Positions 23,601 to 35,600 of a stretch of DNA of 64,000 nt are shown piece by piece. A program made the translations under genes and the position numbers. Within the stretch, counting starts at the first letter, position 1; each line of letters begins with the position of its first letter. Location of the stretch: assembly GCF_048128805.1 (NCBI RefSeq), contig NC_135997.1, positions 4,193,116 to 4,257,115 of the forward strand. The letters are read 5' to 3'. The DNA comes from Centroberyx gerrardi (Eukaryota > Chordata > Actinopteri > Beryciformes > Berycidae). Below the pieces are notes generated by a model that made no database searches, was not told the DNA's origin, and saw only the letters and a program-made list of their open reading frames with translations.

Positions 23601-26600
23601 AATATATTTTTTTATAACTGTTTTTAATCATCCTTACTTTTTACATCAGCAGTGCTATAATTTAAAGATCTTTCTCAGCTAAAAATGATCAAATGCAACC
23701 AAATATCTCCTGTGACATCTGGAGCTATAGATGGAAAATATAATTCAACACTTACCACAACCTAAATATGAATTCTGAGACACTATACACAATATACTAT
23801 AAGAAACTAAACAACGCTCTAAGAAATTTTGAACAAATATTTGCCAGAAACATATTTTAGCCGAAATTAAATTCAGTGAATTCTGTGTAGATCTAAATTA
23901 AAAAATTCCCAAATAATTTAATCTTTAAATGTACAAGTCAAGGGGTTTTTGCACAATTTTGCACAACTAATTTCATATGATATAACATTATATGAAGTAA
24001 TGACATTCAAATTGAGGTGAATTTTTGTTCAGAGACTGTATGAAAACCTTGTGCTCATGCTCCATACATAGATATGAAATTATACCAGTTATTACATTTA
24101 TGGTAGGCCTACATTTAATGCGCTCCAAATGGATTTTCATCTCACAACATGTAGTATTCTTTGAAAAACAGTCTGGATTTCAAAATGTGTACCAATGAGC
24201 TTTATCTATCTGTAAGCCATATTCCAAACCATATTGTGTGTTCATGCTGTGTAGGGCGCCTCAGAACTGTTTTTCAAGGCTTCGTCTTTTGGCTCACGAT
24301 CCGGATGGAGATCATGTGAGATGCCGCTTTGCTGCAAATGCCAGTATAGACGCAAACGTTGAGCTCGATGAGGTAATACATTTCACGTAATAAATACATA
24401 CAGTACATCATAACAGAGCAAAAATAGGCCTAATATGAAGACTTTTGACTTGGAAAAATCAGTGTAAAAAACAATTAATCAAATGTTTAACATTATCAAT
24501 GCCAACTGCAGGACAGCTTAAATCAATGTTTCACTTTAGTAGAACATTTTTACGCAGATTTATTTTATTTAACCATTATTTAACCAAAGCCTCACTGAGA
24601 TACAAGATCTCTTTTACAAGAGGGACCTGGCCAAGAAAAGCAGCATCAATGACAGACATAAAGGTTTCAGACACACAACATAAAACAATATAAAGCATAA
24701 AAACATCAAATAAATATAACACCAAATAGCTTATAACAAAAGAGATCAATTGAAGTCCATCAAGTCCATAAAGTCCATATAAACAATCTGTCCAAGCCGA
24801 GACAGCTTCTTATGGATCTGCCCTAAACTTGTCATCAGTTTTAAATTCTCCCAGAGAGATCAGATCCCGAAATATTTCAGATCAACCTGCAAAGACTTCC
24901 AGATAGTGGGAGCAGAGTATTTTAAGGCACATTTTGCCTTATTCAGTTCGCATGTTAGGGGCAGACAGCAAGAACAAGTCACTAGAACGATAATTTTGAC
25001 CAATAACTGATTTGTATTGAATACTGCATAATGGATAATATTAACCCTGGTTTTATATCACTAGCATTCATTTTCAAAACAGTACAAAAAGTCATACTTC
25101 TAAACTTTTATATGAACTATGGTGATGTGACCTTTGATTTTTTTTTATATCCTCTGCTTATAATTTTCCAAGGAATAATTTAGCCTCTTTGCAATTATCA
25201 AATTTAAAAATGTTATTATCAATGATAAAAAAAAAGTTAGCTTTTTTATCAGAGAGAAACACTGCTTTAATTGTATATAGTAAAATTGATGAGTGATGTC
25301 ATTAATTCCTCTCTGTAAAACAACAAGTGCTTCAGATGAATGCTAATGATCATCTTCATTTGATTTCTCTGTATCTGCCCAGAATGAGTGCACAGTGAAA
25401 ACCAACGGCCGGTTAGGCGTGGGTGTCCATGTGTTTGATCTGGTGCTGGAGGACTTCTCCACCCAAAGCGTCACCTTGTCCTACGCAGACGGAACATCGG
25501 CGGTTAGAGAGGCCTTCAACGAGTCTTCCAGCAGCAACCCGCCCCCCTTCTGCCAAGTCGCCCTGCAGTTTACACTGGAGAGTAAGGGACTCAAACACAC
25601 AGCACCTGCAGTGAATCCATCAGTCATATCACTTTTTTGTTCGAGCCAATAAACTTTAGATTTTATGGACTGAAACAATTCCCAGACAAGACGAAAGACA
25701 ATGAAGATGGCCAAAAAATAGCAGTTAAAGGGGAAAACTGGTGTCATTTAGAGTTATAGCCCATTTAATACTGTCGACATCTACTTTACATTTCCCCCAA
25801 TTAATTTGCAATACATGTCGTGTGTAATTCGAGTCTTTAACATTTACTTGTTTTTCATTGTTTTTAAAAGACAACCTTCACCGTGTCAAACCTACATAGT
25901 TTGACATTAACAGCTGTCCCGGCTAACAAAGACGCCCCAAATAAAAAGACATGGATGTGACAGTAAAGTTTTAGAGGCGACCTGTTTTTGAGGGATTATT
26001 TCCTGGAGGAGACTTCCATTTCTTCCTGTGGTGCCAGCTGACTGATGGGAAGCAGAGCGGAACGTAACGCAGCGCTGAGATGAAAACACTCGACTCAGCT
26101 CAATGAAAAAATGAGGAGAAAACAGAAAGTTTGACCAAACCAAATGAAGGCTTTGTGTTTACTGTGATGGATTCTCTCGCTCTGTGGAAGTTGTTTTTCA
26201 TACTGAACAAGAATGAATGGCAGCAAATGTCTTCTTCTGAAGAGAGGAAAACGAACCTGACATCTCCAACTATGCTGACTGACTGTGTGCAGACACCAGT
26301 AATAATGTAAAGGGAGGGAACATCGACCATTGGCACAAACACAAACTTAAAAATATTGTTTTCTTTAAGCTCTCAGCTGACCAATAGTTCCCTCCTCACA
26401 GAACAATTTGAATCACTGTTTGTAGATACAGTATATGCCTATTTGTGATCTAATTAACTCCGAAATTGTCTTAATAACCTGTAGTGTCTGTGTTTCAGTC
26501 CTTCCTTCGGTGCCAAACTGTGTCGCCGGTCATGTGCAGCCCCAGTTCCTGTCCCTGACACCCTCGTATGGCGATGTTCGTCACGCCACTGTGGGCGCCA

Positions 26601-29600
26601 AATTCAACCTTTACGCCCAAGCACAGGCCCACCACGCTAAGTACATACCTCCTACTGCATCACAGAAAAAAGATCATCCTGCATTTCGGGAACCAGCATT
26701 ATGCAGAATGTACAGTATGATCTTGCATTCCAAATAAGCTGGATGGATAATCATTTCATGTTTCTTCCTCTCCATTTTCTTGAAGGATCTATGACTTCCA
26801 GGTCAGCGGCCCCCAGAACATGACCAAAGAGTTCAGGGACGGTACTTTGGGGAAAGCTGAAGTCACTCTGAGCTGGACGCCACAGCTCAAGGACCTGCAC
26901 CGAGTCGTCCCAGTCTGTTTCACTGCAGAGACAAACGAAAGGTGTGTGTGTGTGCATGCGTGTGTGTGTAGAAATATGATCAACTTCCTGGTTGTTGCAC
27001 CATCGGCTTTGTGTCGTATTAGTAAGCTTCTTCCCTTGAATATCCTGAGGTGATCAACCAGCTCTAATAATTAAACAAAACATGCAATGGGACCTACTGA
27101 CTGTTACTCTGGTTCCTTACAGCTTCTTTGTGCTATCAGGATATTCTAAAGAGCAAATGGTGGCTAACAAATAGTTCACAACAATACACAACAATAGTTC
27201 ACCCTCTTGTTTTACATCAAAGTGAAATATCAGTATTTTAGTCAAAAATATTGATATTTCACTTTGGAGGGTTACAAAAAATTGGTTTGCAGAAGGGTTC
27301 TGCACTCTTTCACATTGTGACCCCAATTTGTGTCATGTCACGAGTCTCTTATAAAAAAAAAGTCCAAAAAAAGTGAAAATGTTTCAATATCCTGGGTCTG
27401 TTCTCTATAATATATTCACACACCTGGCTTTTTCTGTCACAACAACATAACAACAATAACAATAACGAAAATAATATCTTCTTGCATTGGCTGTCATGTA
27501 GCCTTTACGCCTTCTGTTTTGTTGTCATTCAGCCAATCAGAGATGAGGTGTGTCGTCGTCACGGTGACCAAATCATCTGACATTAAAGGTTTGCTGAATC
27601 ATTTCTCATTTTTGGAACATTACAAAGATGTATGTGATGCCACCTTATGAGCGTTGCGACAAGTCATATTTCATCTACTGGTTTGGTTTAACGCTTGATC
27701 AAACTGAGAGCATATTCCATATTCATAAAGAACACAAGCACTCGTCAAATAATCATACTTCATATGTTTTAATACTTCCATTTCCATTTACTAATAACAT
27801 CACAGACAGCTTAATTCTCAGTATTAATGAAAATGTTACAATTTTCCTTCAACTCTGACAAACCGGGTTCAATTCCCAACTCAGTTTTCTACTGAGAGTG
27901 AGGTTTTAATTTTTAGAAGAAGTTTTTATTTAACCATGACTAAAACCTTAACCCTAACCAAATAGTTTCAGCTGCCTAAACTTTTTAAACCCTAACCTTA
28001 ACCAAAGTTGCTTTAACCATTAGCTAACATTTTCACATAACAAACAGGTGAAAATGGCGTGTCCAATTCCTGCTATTGTCACATAATCCAATTGTGGTGG
28101 AGGAACTTAATCCTCGTATAATTCGAGTTTGTGCTCATTTAATGAAATCTGATGAGACTGTGTTGTACTGATGGATATGCAGTTGATACGCAGTGTGATC
28201 TACAGGTAATGCCATAGTAACGTGCTCGGCCAACCGGATGACAGTGGCCCTTGAGAAAGCTTCCATGCCTGACATCGACAAGAACTGGCTCAAGCTGAGA
28301 GACCCGACCTGCTCTCTCACTTCCAACGACACTTACATCATGGGCACCATGTCGTTCAGCACCTGTGGCACCAAAATCGAGGTATGAGAAGACGATGAAG
28401 AGGAAAAACGATTCGATTTTTTCACCTATGTGATACAGATATTATTTATGGCAGTCTAAAAATTTACCCACTGAGCAATTTTACATTGATTAGCAGTTTA
28501 AAAGACATCTAAATGGCTATAGACATCTACACTACAGATGCAAAATTAGGCTACATAAGGTTTATAAGTGAAAGTTTAGTAGACTTCTACATCTTTTGGG
28601 GTAAATGACAAAAATGTGGCATTACCTTGTACATATGGACTTCACTGGTGCACATTTTTTATATTTACAGTTCTTTATGCATTGTTGAAACATGCAATAA
28701 TGTATTTAGTGCTTAGTCTAAAACTTGGCTATACATAGTCCATGATACTGGGAATGAAACTGAAATGAGAAAGAAGAATTTAGGGATCTTATTTTTTTGA
28801 TAGCAATGAAAGGATTAGATATATATAATTTTCATTGTATAGGTGAAAACAGTAAAGCTGTCAGGGTAAGCCCAAAATTCCTTTCCTTTTTCATTTCACT
28901 TATTGAAGGGTTTTCTCCCGCCTCTATTTGTCTTGTACAGGATAAAGGTGACTTTATTCTGTTCAAGAATGAGATCCAGTCCTTCGAGCTGCCCAACACA
29001 GTTATAACCCGGAGGAGGAGGGTTAATATCGACTTCTCTTGCCAGTTCCCCAAGACCATGAGCATCTCAAGTTACTACCAGCTCCACAAGTCTGACTATG
29101 TTTTCACTGAGTCCAGCTTCGGCAGCTTTGGCTACACTTTTGAGATCTTCTCCGATTCCAATTTTACCAGCAAGGTACCGGCCAGTGCATATCCAGTGGA
29201 AGTCAAGCTGCTGGATATGATTTATATGGGCATTGAGGCTGAATCTGAGCTACCGGATGTGACTCTGTTTGTGGAGTCATGCAAAGCCACTCCTGATGAC
29301 AATCCTGAGGGCAGCCTCTTCTACAGCCTCATCGATAACGGGTGAGTGCTGAGCTGAACACGTAGAGAAATATGTGAAATATGTGAGCAAACATGTAAAT
29401 CACAGCTTTCTAAAATGGTGACCAAAAAATGAAAAATGAAAGAACTTGGGTCTTTGATATACCTTGTGTGTAATGTATTGAAATTCATTTTTGTTAAAGG
29501 TGCAACACGGATGAGACTGTTAAAGTCCACTCATCTGATCCAAAGTCATTCAAGTTTGAGGTTCAATCCTTCAAATTTACTGGCAACTATGACCAGGTAA

Positions 29601-30838
29601 CTTTTCTTTTTATTCATTATACTAAACTAATACCAGAATATTATTTACACAGCTGGGAAGATGTGAAGTATTGTCTTAACAATGGGGAAGAGCCAAAGAA
29701 CCACAGTTTTTCTGACTAATGCCACGTTCACGTCAGATTTACTGTAATTATAACCTGCCGACTGGGAAAACCCTAATTGCAACTGGGTTACAGGGGAATT
29801 TTTTGATCTCCTGCTTGGTATCATAAATTGCGTAAGTTTGTCAACACAACATAGAGAAGCCACTGATATTGGCAGTCCAAGGTAATACAAATGAAAATTA
29901 TCAGTTATATTCACAATATAATCGAACCTACTTATGAAAATAAATATCTGCTGCAGTTAATTTATGGTTGATTTTAAATTCATAAATAAAAATGTGGATG
30001 TTCCAACAAGTTAAACACTTGAACGCTTTCAAGTTGTAGCAACAAGATGATCATCCCATTCATCTGCTTCTTCCGATATGATGTGAACGCGACATAAACG
30101 TTAGACTGAAGCCCAGTGAAAAGGGCAAGGGGTAAGGAGCTATAATATTAAAGACTAGCACTCTTGCTACTAACTGAAAAAATTGAATCTAGCCATACTA
30201 GTATCTAGGTTAGCTAGTTAGCTTAGCTGCGAAGTCCAAACTAGCCATATGTAAGCTAACTAGCTAGCCTGCTGACCTTCCAACATCATGAACGCCATGG
30301 TCATGAGTGAAAAGAAGTCATTTCCATTTATATTTTTATTTATATTATATTTTGACCACAAGTTTCTTATTTGACATTCAAGTTTGCCAGTTAGCCAACT
30401 TGCGCTCGAAAACTGTGATTCTTTCGCTCCGCCCACTGAGGTTTAACTCAACCGATGAATTACCCAGAAGAAATGTTTGCAGACCTAAAACTCTGATCTG
30501 CCACCGCTTAACGCCTTCCCACGCCATCTGCAGGTGTACATCACCTGCTCCGTCATCCTGTGTGAGACCGGGAACCCCGTCTCCAGATGTGCCCAAGGCT
30601 GCCTGAGCAGTCCAGGACGCAGACGCAAGCGAGCGCTGTCCGTGGAGACGGCCAGCCACTACATCAGCCAGGGGCCCCTGCGGCTGGTCCGGCCGGCCGT
30701 GCCCAACGCAGCTGTGGATGAGCTGCCGATGCCGAGGCAGGCTGATCAGCCCATCGCAGGTTAATATGTGCATCTTCTGTCACTTCCTCTTGTTCTGTAC
30801 GTTCACTTTTGTTGAACACTGATGAATAAGTGAGTCTT

Positions 30839-30896
<58 letters not shown>

Positions 30897-31151
30897 GATC
30901 TATCTCCAAACTAAACTATGCTTTCTGTCATTTGTCTTTCAGTGGAGTCTCCAGCATATCCTCCAGGCACCGAAGCACCCGAGAGACAGCAGGGAGGCTG
31001 GGCCATCCTCGGCACCAACATCAGCACCGCAGTCTTTGCCAGCTTGTTCACTGTAACCATAGTGGTGCTCGCTGTGGTTATTGGTTACTTTGCCAGGAAG
31101 ACGAGAGCAGGTGACCGCAATCCCCTTCTGGTTACAGGCTGGGAGAACTGA
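20680..31151 (+). CDS. ZP-domain type I membrane protein, paralogue A
   Basis: Thirteen exons: 20680-20805, 21628-21830, 23266-23403, 24255-24372, 25383-25581, 26499-26640, 26786-26941, 27533-27588, 28206-28381, 28941-29341, 29500-29596, 30534-30759 and 30943-31151. They total 2247 nt (748 aa), with all phases consistent. The start is the ATG at 20680 (context GCCATGG), giving a signal peptide of about 19 aa; an in-frame ATG at 20665 is less likely. Residues 43-260 form a Cys-rich module with DLGTRSDT and DPDGDHVRCRF. Residues about 380-605 look like a ZP domain (CSTCGTKIE-like ZP-N, FSCQFPK, FVESCKATPDDNP, CETGNPVSRCAQGC). RRRKR (633-637) is a furin-type site after the ZP-C cysteines. A transmembrane helix spans about 708-730, followed by a short tail. 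ZP proteins polymerise into extracellular matrices after cleavage at such sites; that role is inferred here. The family name is not recognised. Confidence 0.88.
22564..22633. repeat. Near-perfect hairpin, 30-bp arms
   Basis: The arms 22564-22593 and 22604-22633 are complementary at 29 of 30 positions around a 10-base loop, in ZP-A intron 2. It could be the palindromic core of a MITE, but I did not find outer ends. Confidence 0.85.
24545..24990 (-). mobile_element. Rex1-type LINE 3' fragment (antisense)
   Basis: ZP-A intron 4 contains TTATTTAACC followed by CTCTTTTACAAGAGGGACC and TGGCCAAGAA. This is the complement of the 3' end typical of fish Rex1/Babar LINEs; the plus-strand relative at about 60040 reads AGCCAGGGCTCCC. 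No intact reverse transcriptase frame remains. Confidence 0.6.
25726..26370. mobile_element. MITE-like repeat in ZP-A intron 5
   Basis: It starts TTAAAGGGGAAAACTGGTGT and ends near TTGTTTTCTTTAAG. Its interior shares GATTTAGAGTT-type sequence and the block CTGACTGTGTGCAGACACCAG with 42199-42415. The start also matches the complement of about 34010-34055. It is a dispersed non-coding family with at least three members in this window. Confidence 0.6.
27218..27266. repeat. Short hairpin, 22-bp arms
   Basis: The arms 27218-27239 and 27245-27266 match at 21 of 22 positions around a 5-base loop, in ZP-A intron 7. The RNA would form a stable stem. No miRNA family is recognised. Confidence 0.8.
30838..30903. 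repeat. (TATC)n tetranucleotide microsatellite
   Basis: About fifteen TATC/CTAT units in ZP-A intron 12, about 40 bases upstream of the last exon's acceptor. Likely length-polymorphic. Confidence 0.95.
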
Positions 31152-32119
31152 GCAGTGGGATCGGAGATTTAGTGGAGGGGTGTACCCACCTTTTGAGGCT
31201 CATATACATCTTTAATAGCACACATCATATTAAATAGTATCAGACAGATGCTAGGGTCTTTTAAGGAAAAAAGCATCAACTTTTCTAAAAGTGTCACTGA
31301 TTTTGGTTTCTATTTGTAGTTGTTTGCCATACGGCGATCACCAATAGAGCTCATAGTTCACCCTCCTTTTTTAATTTCCACTACATCACTGATGGGGATT
31401 TCACAGATGTCTAGACACATGCTACATAGAAATTCTTATAAGCCAGTTTCAAGTTATAGTAACATAAAAAAAACACACATTTATATTAATCATGAGGGAA
31501 ATCTGACGAAATTATCTTCAGGTGTTGGAAGTCACTTTTCTGTTAAACGTTTTTGTATTTCACTACATTCATTATGGGAGAATAACATATCTATTTTAGA
31601 GTTTCGGTTAAGTAATATTTACAGTAAGACTTTTGTGATGCAAAGTCCTCTAATAGATTTAATTTGGGAGACTATGAAATATTTCGGGAGACTATGAAAA
31701 GTTTTAATTTGTAGTTAAAACACTTTCATACGTTCTCGTCACCTTACATGCTGCTTAGCATTCATTTTTGGTTAGTTGGAAATGTTATGTCTGACTACAA
31801 AATGTTCCATTGTGTAAACAGTTTGTTGCAGAGTTGAGTCGTTCCTACATTGAGAAATAGGGCAGAATCTTTGCTCCTTGCTTGCCTTTTTAGCATTCAC
31901 TGCATGTTTTACTATCAAATGTCATACAGGACTGGTGGTGAAGATAATGAGTAGTGCAAGCAGTCCATGTAAAAGATGGGATAAACAAAAAAACCTCCTG
32001 GCTTCATAGTTCACTATCATAAAGATTTATTTCTGTCATTTGAATGGGAAGTGACTTTTTTTCACAATATAAAGGGAAATATGTATTTTATCGATATTTG
32101 AGTTAAATCTTGATCACAT

Positions 32120-32125
32120 AATAAA
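32120..32125 (+). terminator. Candidate polyadenylation signal of ZP-A
   Basis: AATAAA about 970 bases after the ZP-A stop, followed by a GT-rich stretch (about 32137-32175) like a downstream element. The assignment is by position only. Confidence 0.5.
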
Positions 32126-33813
32126 CATTAAGCTATAGTGTGTGTGTGTTGTTTGTGTGTTTTAGTTTGTGTGTCATGATTCATTCTTTATTGCAACCTC
32201 CATTGTCTTTTCCTTTCCAGTAAAAATCCTCATACAGCACAAATATACTCATTTTACTGCTATAATTTTTTTTTATAATACATGGTATGTTTAGAGGGAA
32301 CGTGGTGTAAGGCTGGTGACACACTTTAAAATGTAAGTGTAAGAATGTAAGTTACAAGCCTATCTACTGTTACCTTTTTTCCGATGAAGTTGACTCACTT
32401 CCAGCTCTCACTGAAAAGTGTTCAGCACACATTAACCACTTCTCTCCAGCCAGTGTTTTTTTGTTTGTTTTATTCCACTGCACATTCATGCACGTTGCAT
32501 TTATGTGCATATTAATACACACTGACTCGTTGGATCATGCGAGTTCCTGTGAGTTTAGAGGGCCTGATGTCAGTGACGTCTCAGGAGTCAGCAAGATCAT
32601 CTTAGTTATATTGTTAAGTGTGATTCCCCTAATTGTCTAGTGTGAGCAGATTTACTATATATTATTATTATATTATTATATGACTATTTAACCGATAACC
32701 GTGTCGTAATGCTTCAGTGCATTGAATTGAATTGAACACACACTTGTTTATTCAGAACATAACATAGGAACCATTCCTACTTTTACAGAGGTTAAGATAC
32801 AGAAAACTGATATTTTATAAAAAGCTATTTAAGTGAAGTTATGCCCTTTTTGCACCAAATGAATGTAAATTAAATGTGTTGTTTTGATCATCAGATAGAG
32901 CTCAACAGCTTTCCAATGATATATAATACTCATTTTTCGCCAAAATCTCACTGATGCCCCTTTAACACCAAACCCTTAATAATTCTATGAAGCACCAGGC
33001 TTATTTACAAGTTGTAGGTAAGATGAGACCGAACTTACAAGTAAAAAAGATTATATCTACTCTTTTGACCGACATAACACTTTCAACTCAGTCAACAAGA
33101 TTAAATCAAAGCAATGGGAAACTAAACGAGCAGGAAACTACATAATTGGTGTAATCTTGATAGTCATGCACTGATGAACAGATTTACAGTGTGGGTGGAA
33201 GATTATGAAGAACTATTTGTCTGCTGAGATCAGAGGCAAAATTCCAGTCATTCAGTTCCCTGGAGGTCAAGTATCGTACTAATATCATACTCTTATAATG
33301 TTCTCATTTTCAGTTGGAAGGAGGGACATGTCATTCAACATTTCAAAAGGTAGAAACCCTTAAGGCCAAAAAAGAAACTAAGAAATTCTGAGCATTTATC
33401 TAATTTAACCAAAGGTCAAACTATTCAAAATCTTTTAGATTTCTTGTCCCCTGTGCAATGGAATAACAAATTACACTGATTGGCCTGATGAGGGTGCTAG
33501 AATTCAAATTCAAGGCCCTATCTCCTACACTGTAAGTCTGATTGAAATGAAACTTGCTTGTTTACTGATAACATAACCAAGAGGAAGCATGTACAGATTA
33601 AACAGAAGAGGCCCAAGGATTGACCCCTGTGTGACAATATATCAAATTTAATATCGCAAAGGAGACAATGAAATTCCAGTGGTTCAAACAATTTTAACAA
33701 GGACACACAGCGTAAGAGACGTGAAGCAGCCTACACAGTTCAGCAGTGTTGCAGAGAGCAGGCGAGTGATGATCCTGGATCAGTGTCTGGAGACATTGCC
33801 ATGCCTCCTGACG

Positions 33814-33828
33814 GCCACTAGAGGGCAG
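33814..33828 (+). promoter_or_regulatory. CTCF-like motif
   Basis: GCCACTAGAGGGCAG fits the core of the vertebrate CTCF consensus (CCASYAGRGGGCR type). It lies between paralogues A and B. It could equally be a chance match or belong to a repeat. Confidence 0.4.
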
Positions 33829-35159
33829 ATAGGCCAACCAATGGGATGTGAGTGAGTGAGTGAGTGAGTTACTTTGCAGGTCCATGAGTTGCTAAAACGA
33901 TGTCATCTAAAAACAACAAAAAGCAAGTAAATGTTAAACAATGTAATTACACACAGCATGCGTTGTAAAATGATTGAGGGAAATGTAACTAGACGTAGAC
34001 AGTAATACAGTATGGGCTATAACTCTAAATGACACCACTATTCTCCTTTAAGTTCTTGTGTGTACACCCACAAATTTTTATGTGTTTTACATTTTTATTC
34101 ACCCAGACTGTCTTCTTCTGCAACATAAGCCTGAAACCTGTGACTTTCCACTCACTGAATGGTCTTCCTTAGCATGGTGTTAATGAACCAGACTTCTCGT
34201 TAAACACTGTTAGAAAAAAGGCTCTATTGAATGGATGAAGTGCACAAAACAGATAGGGCTAAAACAGCATGTTATTTTCAATCATTAAACACATTTTTAT
34301 ACAGTTTTATGGTAACTGCAACTACAATAATTCATCAAACTAGATACAATTAGTGCCTACTTAGACATTCATTCATGTATATTACTACTGTGTTACATCT
34401 ATTCACTGAATAAATATTTTTAAGACTGAAATGCTGAAAAAAATAAATGCAAATAAAAAGCATAATTGTTGAGATGCTATTTTCACTGAATGCTTATTGA
34501 CTTTTCCATTCAGATCTATGTAAGTACACCACTGAATTTGTCATTTTTTGAACGTTCCATGCAGGTTTGCTTATCAATGCTCTGCGAGCAACTTTCAACT
34601 TTACAGATAACTTACTAACAATGTGTCTTTCAGTCAGGAACACTTTAGTCACAAGATAAAACCATTAATCACAAGATAAAACCATTAATTGCAACTAATG
34701 GTAATACAGTTATGTTTGGCGGATATGGCCCTGCTCTATCAGCTCCCTGCTTACCCAGCAAGCATGCTGAAGGTACAGCAGGGGCGCCATGCAAATCCCC
34801 CCATGGGAGAATACAGAGCAGAGCCAGAGCAGCAACACTCAGCAGCGTTGACACTTAAGAGCCACCGTGGCTCGACTGCATATAGACTATAACAGGTGGA
34901 GGCTGGGGAGGTGGAGGTAAAGCTTTACCAACCATTTAAATAGACCGCCTTGTTATGAGAATGGATTATGATTGGTGTGCGTGGCGATCAGCTGGTAGAT
35001 GACTAGCAACGCGTGACGTCTGTGCCCTGCCTGACAGTCATATGATCTTCTTGCTCTTCCACTTGTCTTCATTGTATGTGCCACAGTTTTCTCACAGGTA
35101 TTTTTCCCAAAATTCCCATCAAGTTTTAAGGATTGCGGAAGAAGAAACCTTTGAAAATA

Positions 35160-35600
35160 CAGTTGAAACTTTAGAGCGCAAACCTCCGCCAACGCTGAAC
35201 AATTCGCCAACTTGCTGTTACACCTGAAAGCCATCATTCCTATCTCTTAACTATTTTTTTTTTAAAGGCATTTCTGCTTTATTAGACAGTCACAGTGGAG
35301 AGAGACAGGAAAGACAGGGCAGAGAGAGGGGATGACATGCAGCAAAGGGCACAGGCCGGATTCGAACCCATGCCACTGCGATTAGGACTTAGGACATTAA
35401 TGGTTGATTTATTGACCGTGCAAACATGCCCTTAGGATTTGGAATCAAGTCTCTATCTCTGCTAGTTTCATAGTTATGGCTAAAAAACAATAATCCTTGA
35501 TCCGGATCACCACGAATGTCTAATCAATTGTCCACCAAACTTTATGGAAATCCATTCATAAGTTTTTGAGAGAATAAACGGGGCTAAACTCCCTGCCACA
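35160..35600 (-). repeat. Old dispersed repeat, minus copy, split by a SINE
   Basis: The complement of this stretch matches 49140-50170, for example TAACAGCAAGTTGG..GAATTGTTCAGCGTT and GACTTGATTCCA. The match breaks between about 35251 and 35400, where a SINE-like element sits. Confidence 0.7.
35251..35400 (-). mobile_element. tRNA-derived SINE-like element
   Basis: Read on the minus strand it has the B-box-like GGGTTCGAATCC, then CTTTGCTGCATGTCATCCCC, CTCTGTCCTTTC-type pyrimidines and a poly-A end (poly-T at 35251-35260 on the plus strand). This is the usual build of a fish tRNA SINE. A partial relative lies at 16660-16730. Confidence 0.65.

Noticed and set aside
23188-23631. 147-aa minus-strand open frame
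   Set aside because: It is a shadow of ZP-A exon 3 plus intron sequence.
28797-28940. 5' extension of the open frame into ZP-A exon 10
   Set aside because: A clear acceptor TTGTACAG at 28940 restores phase with exon 9; the upstream part is intron.
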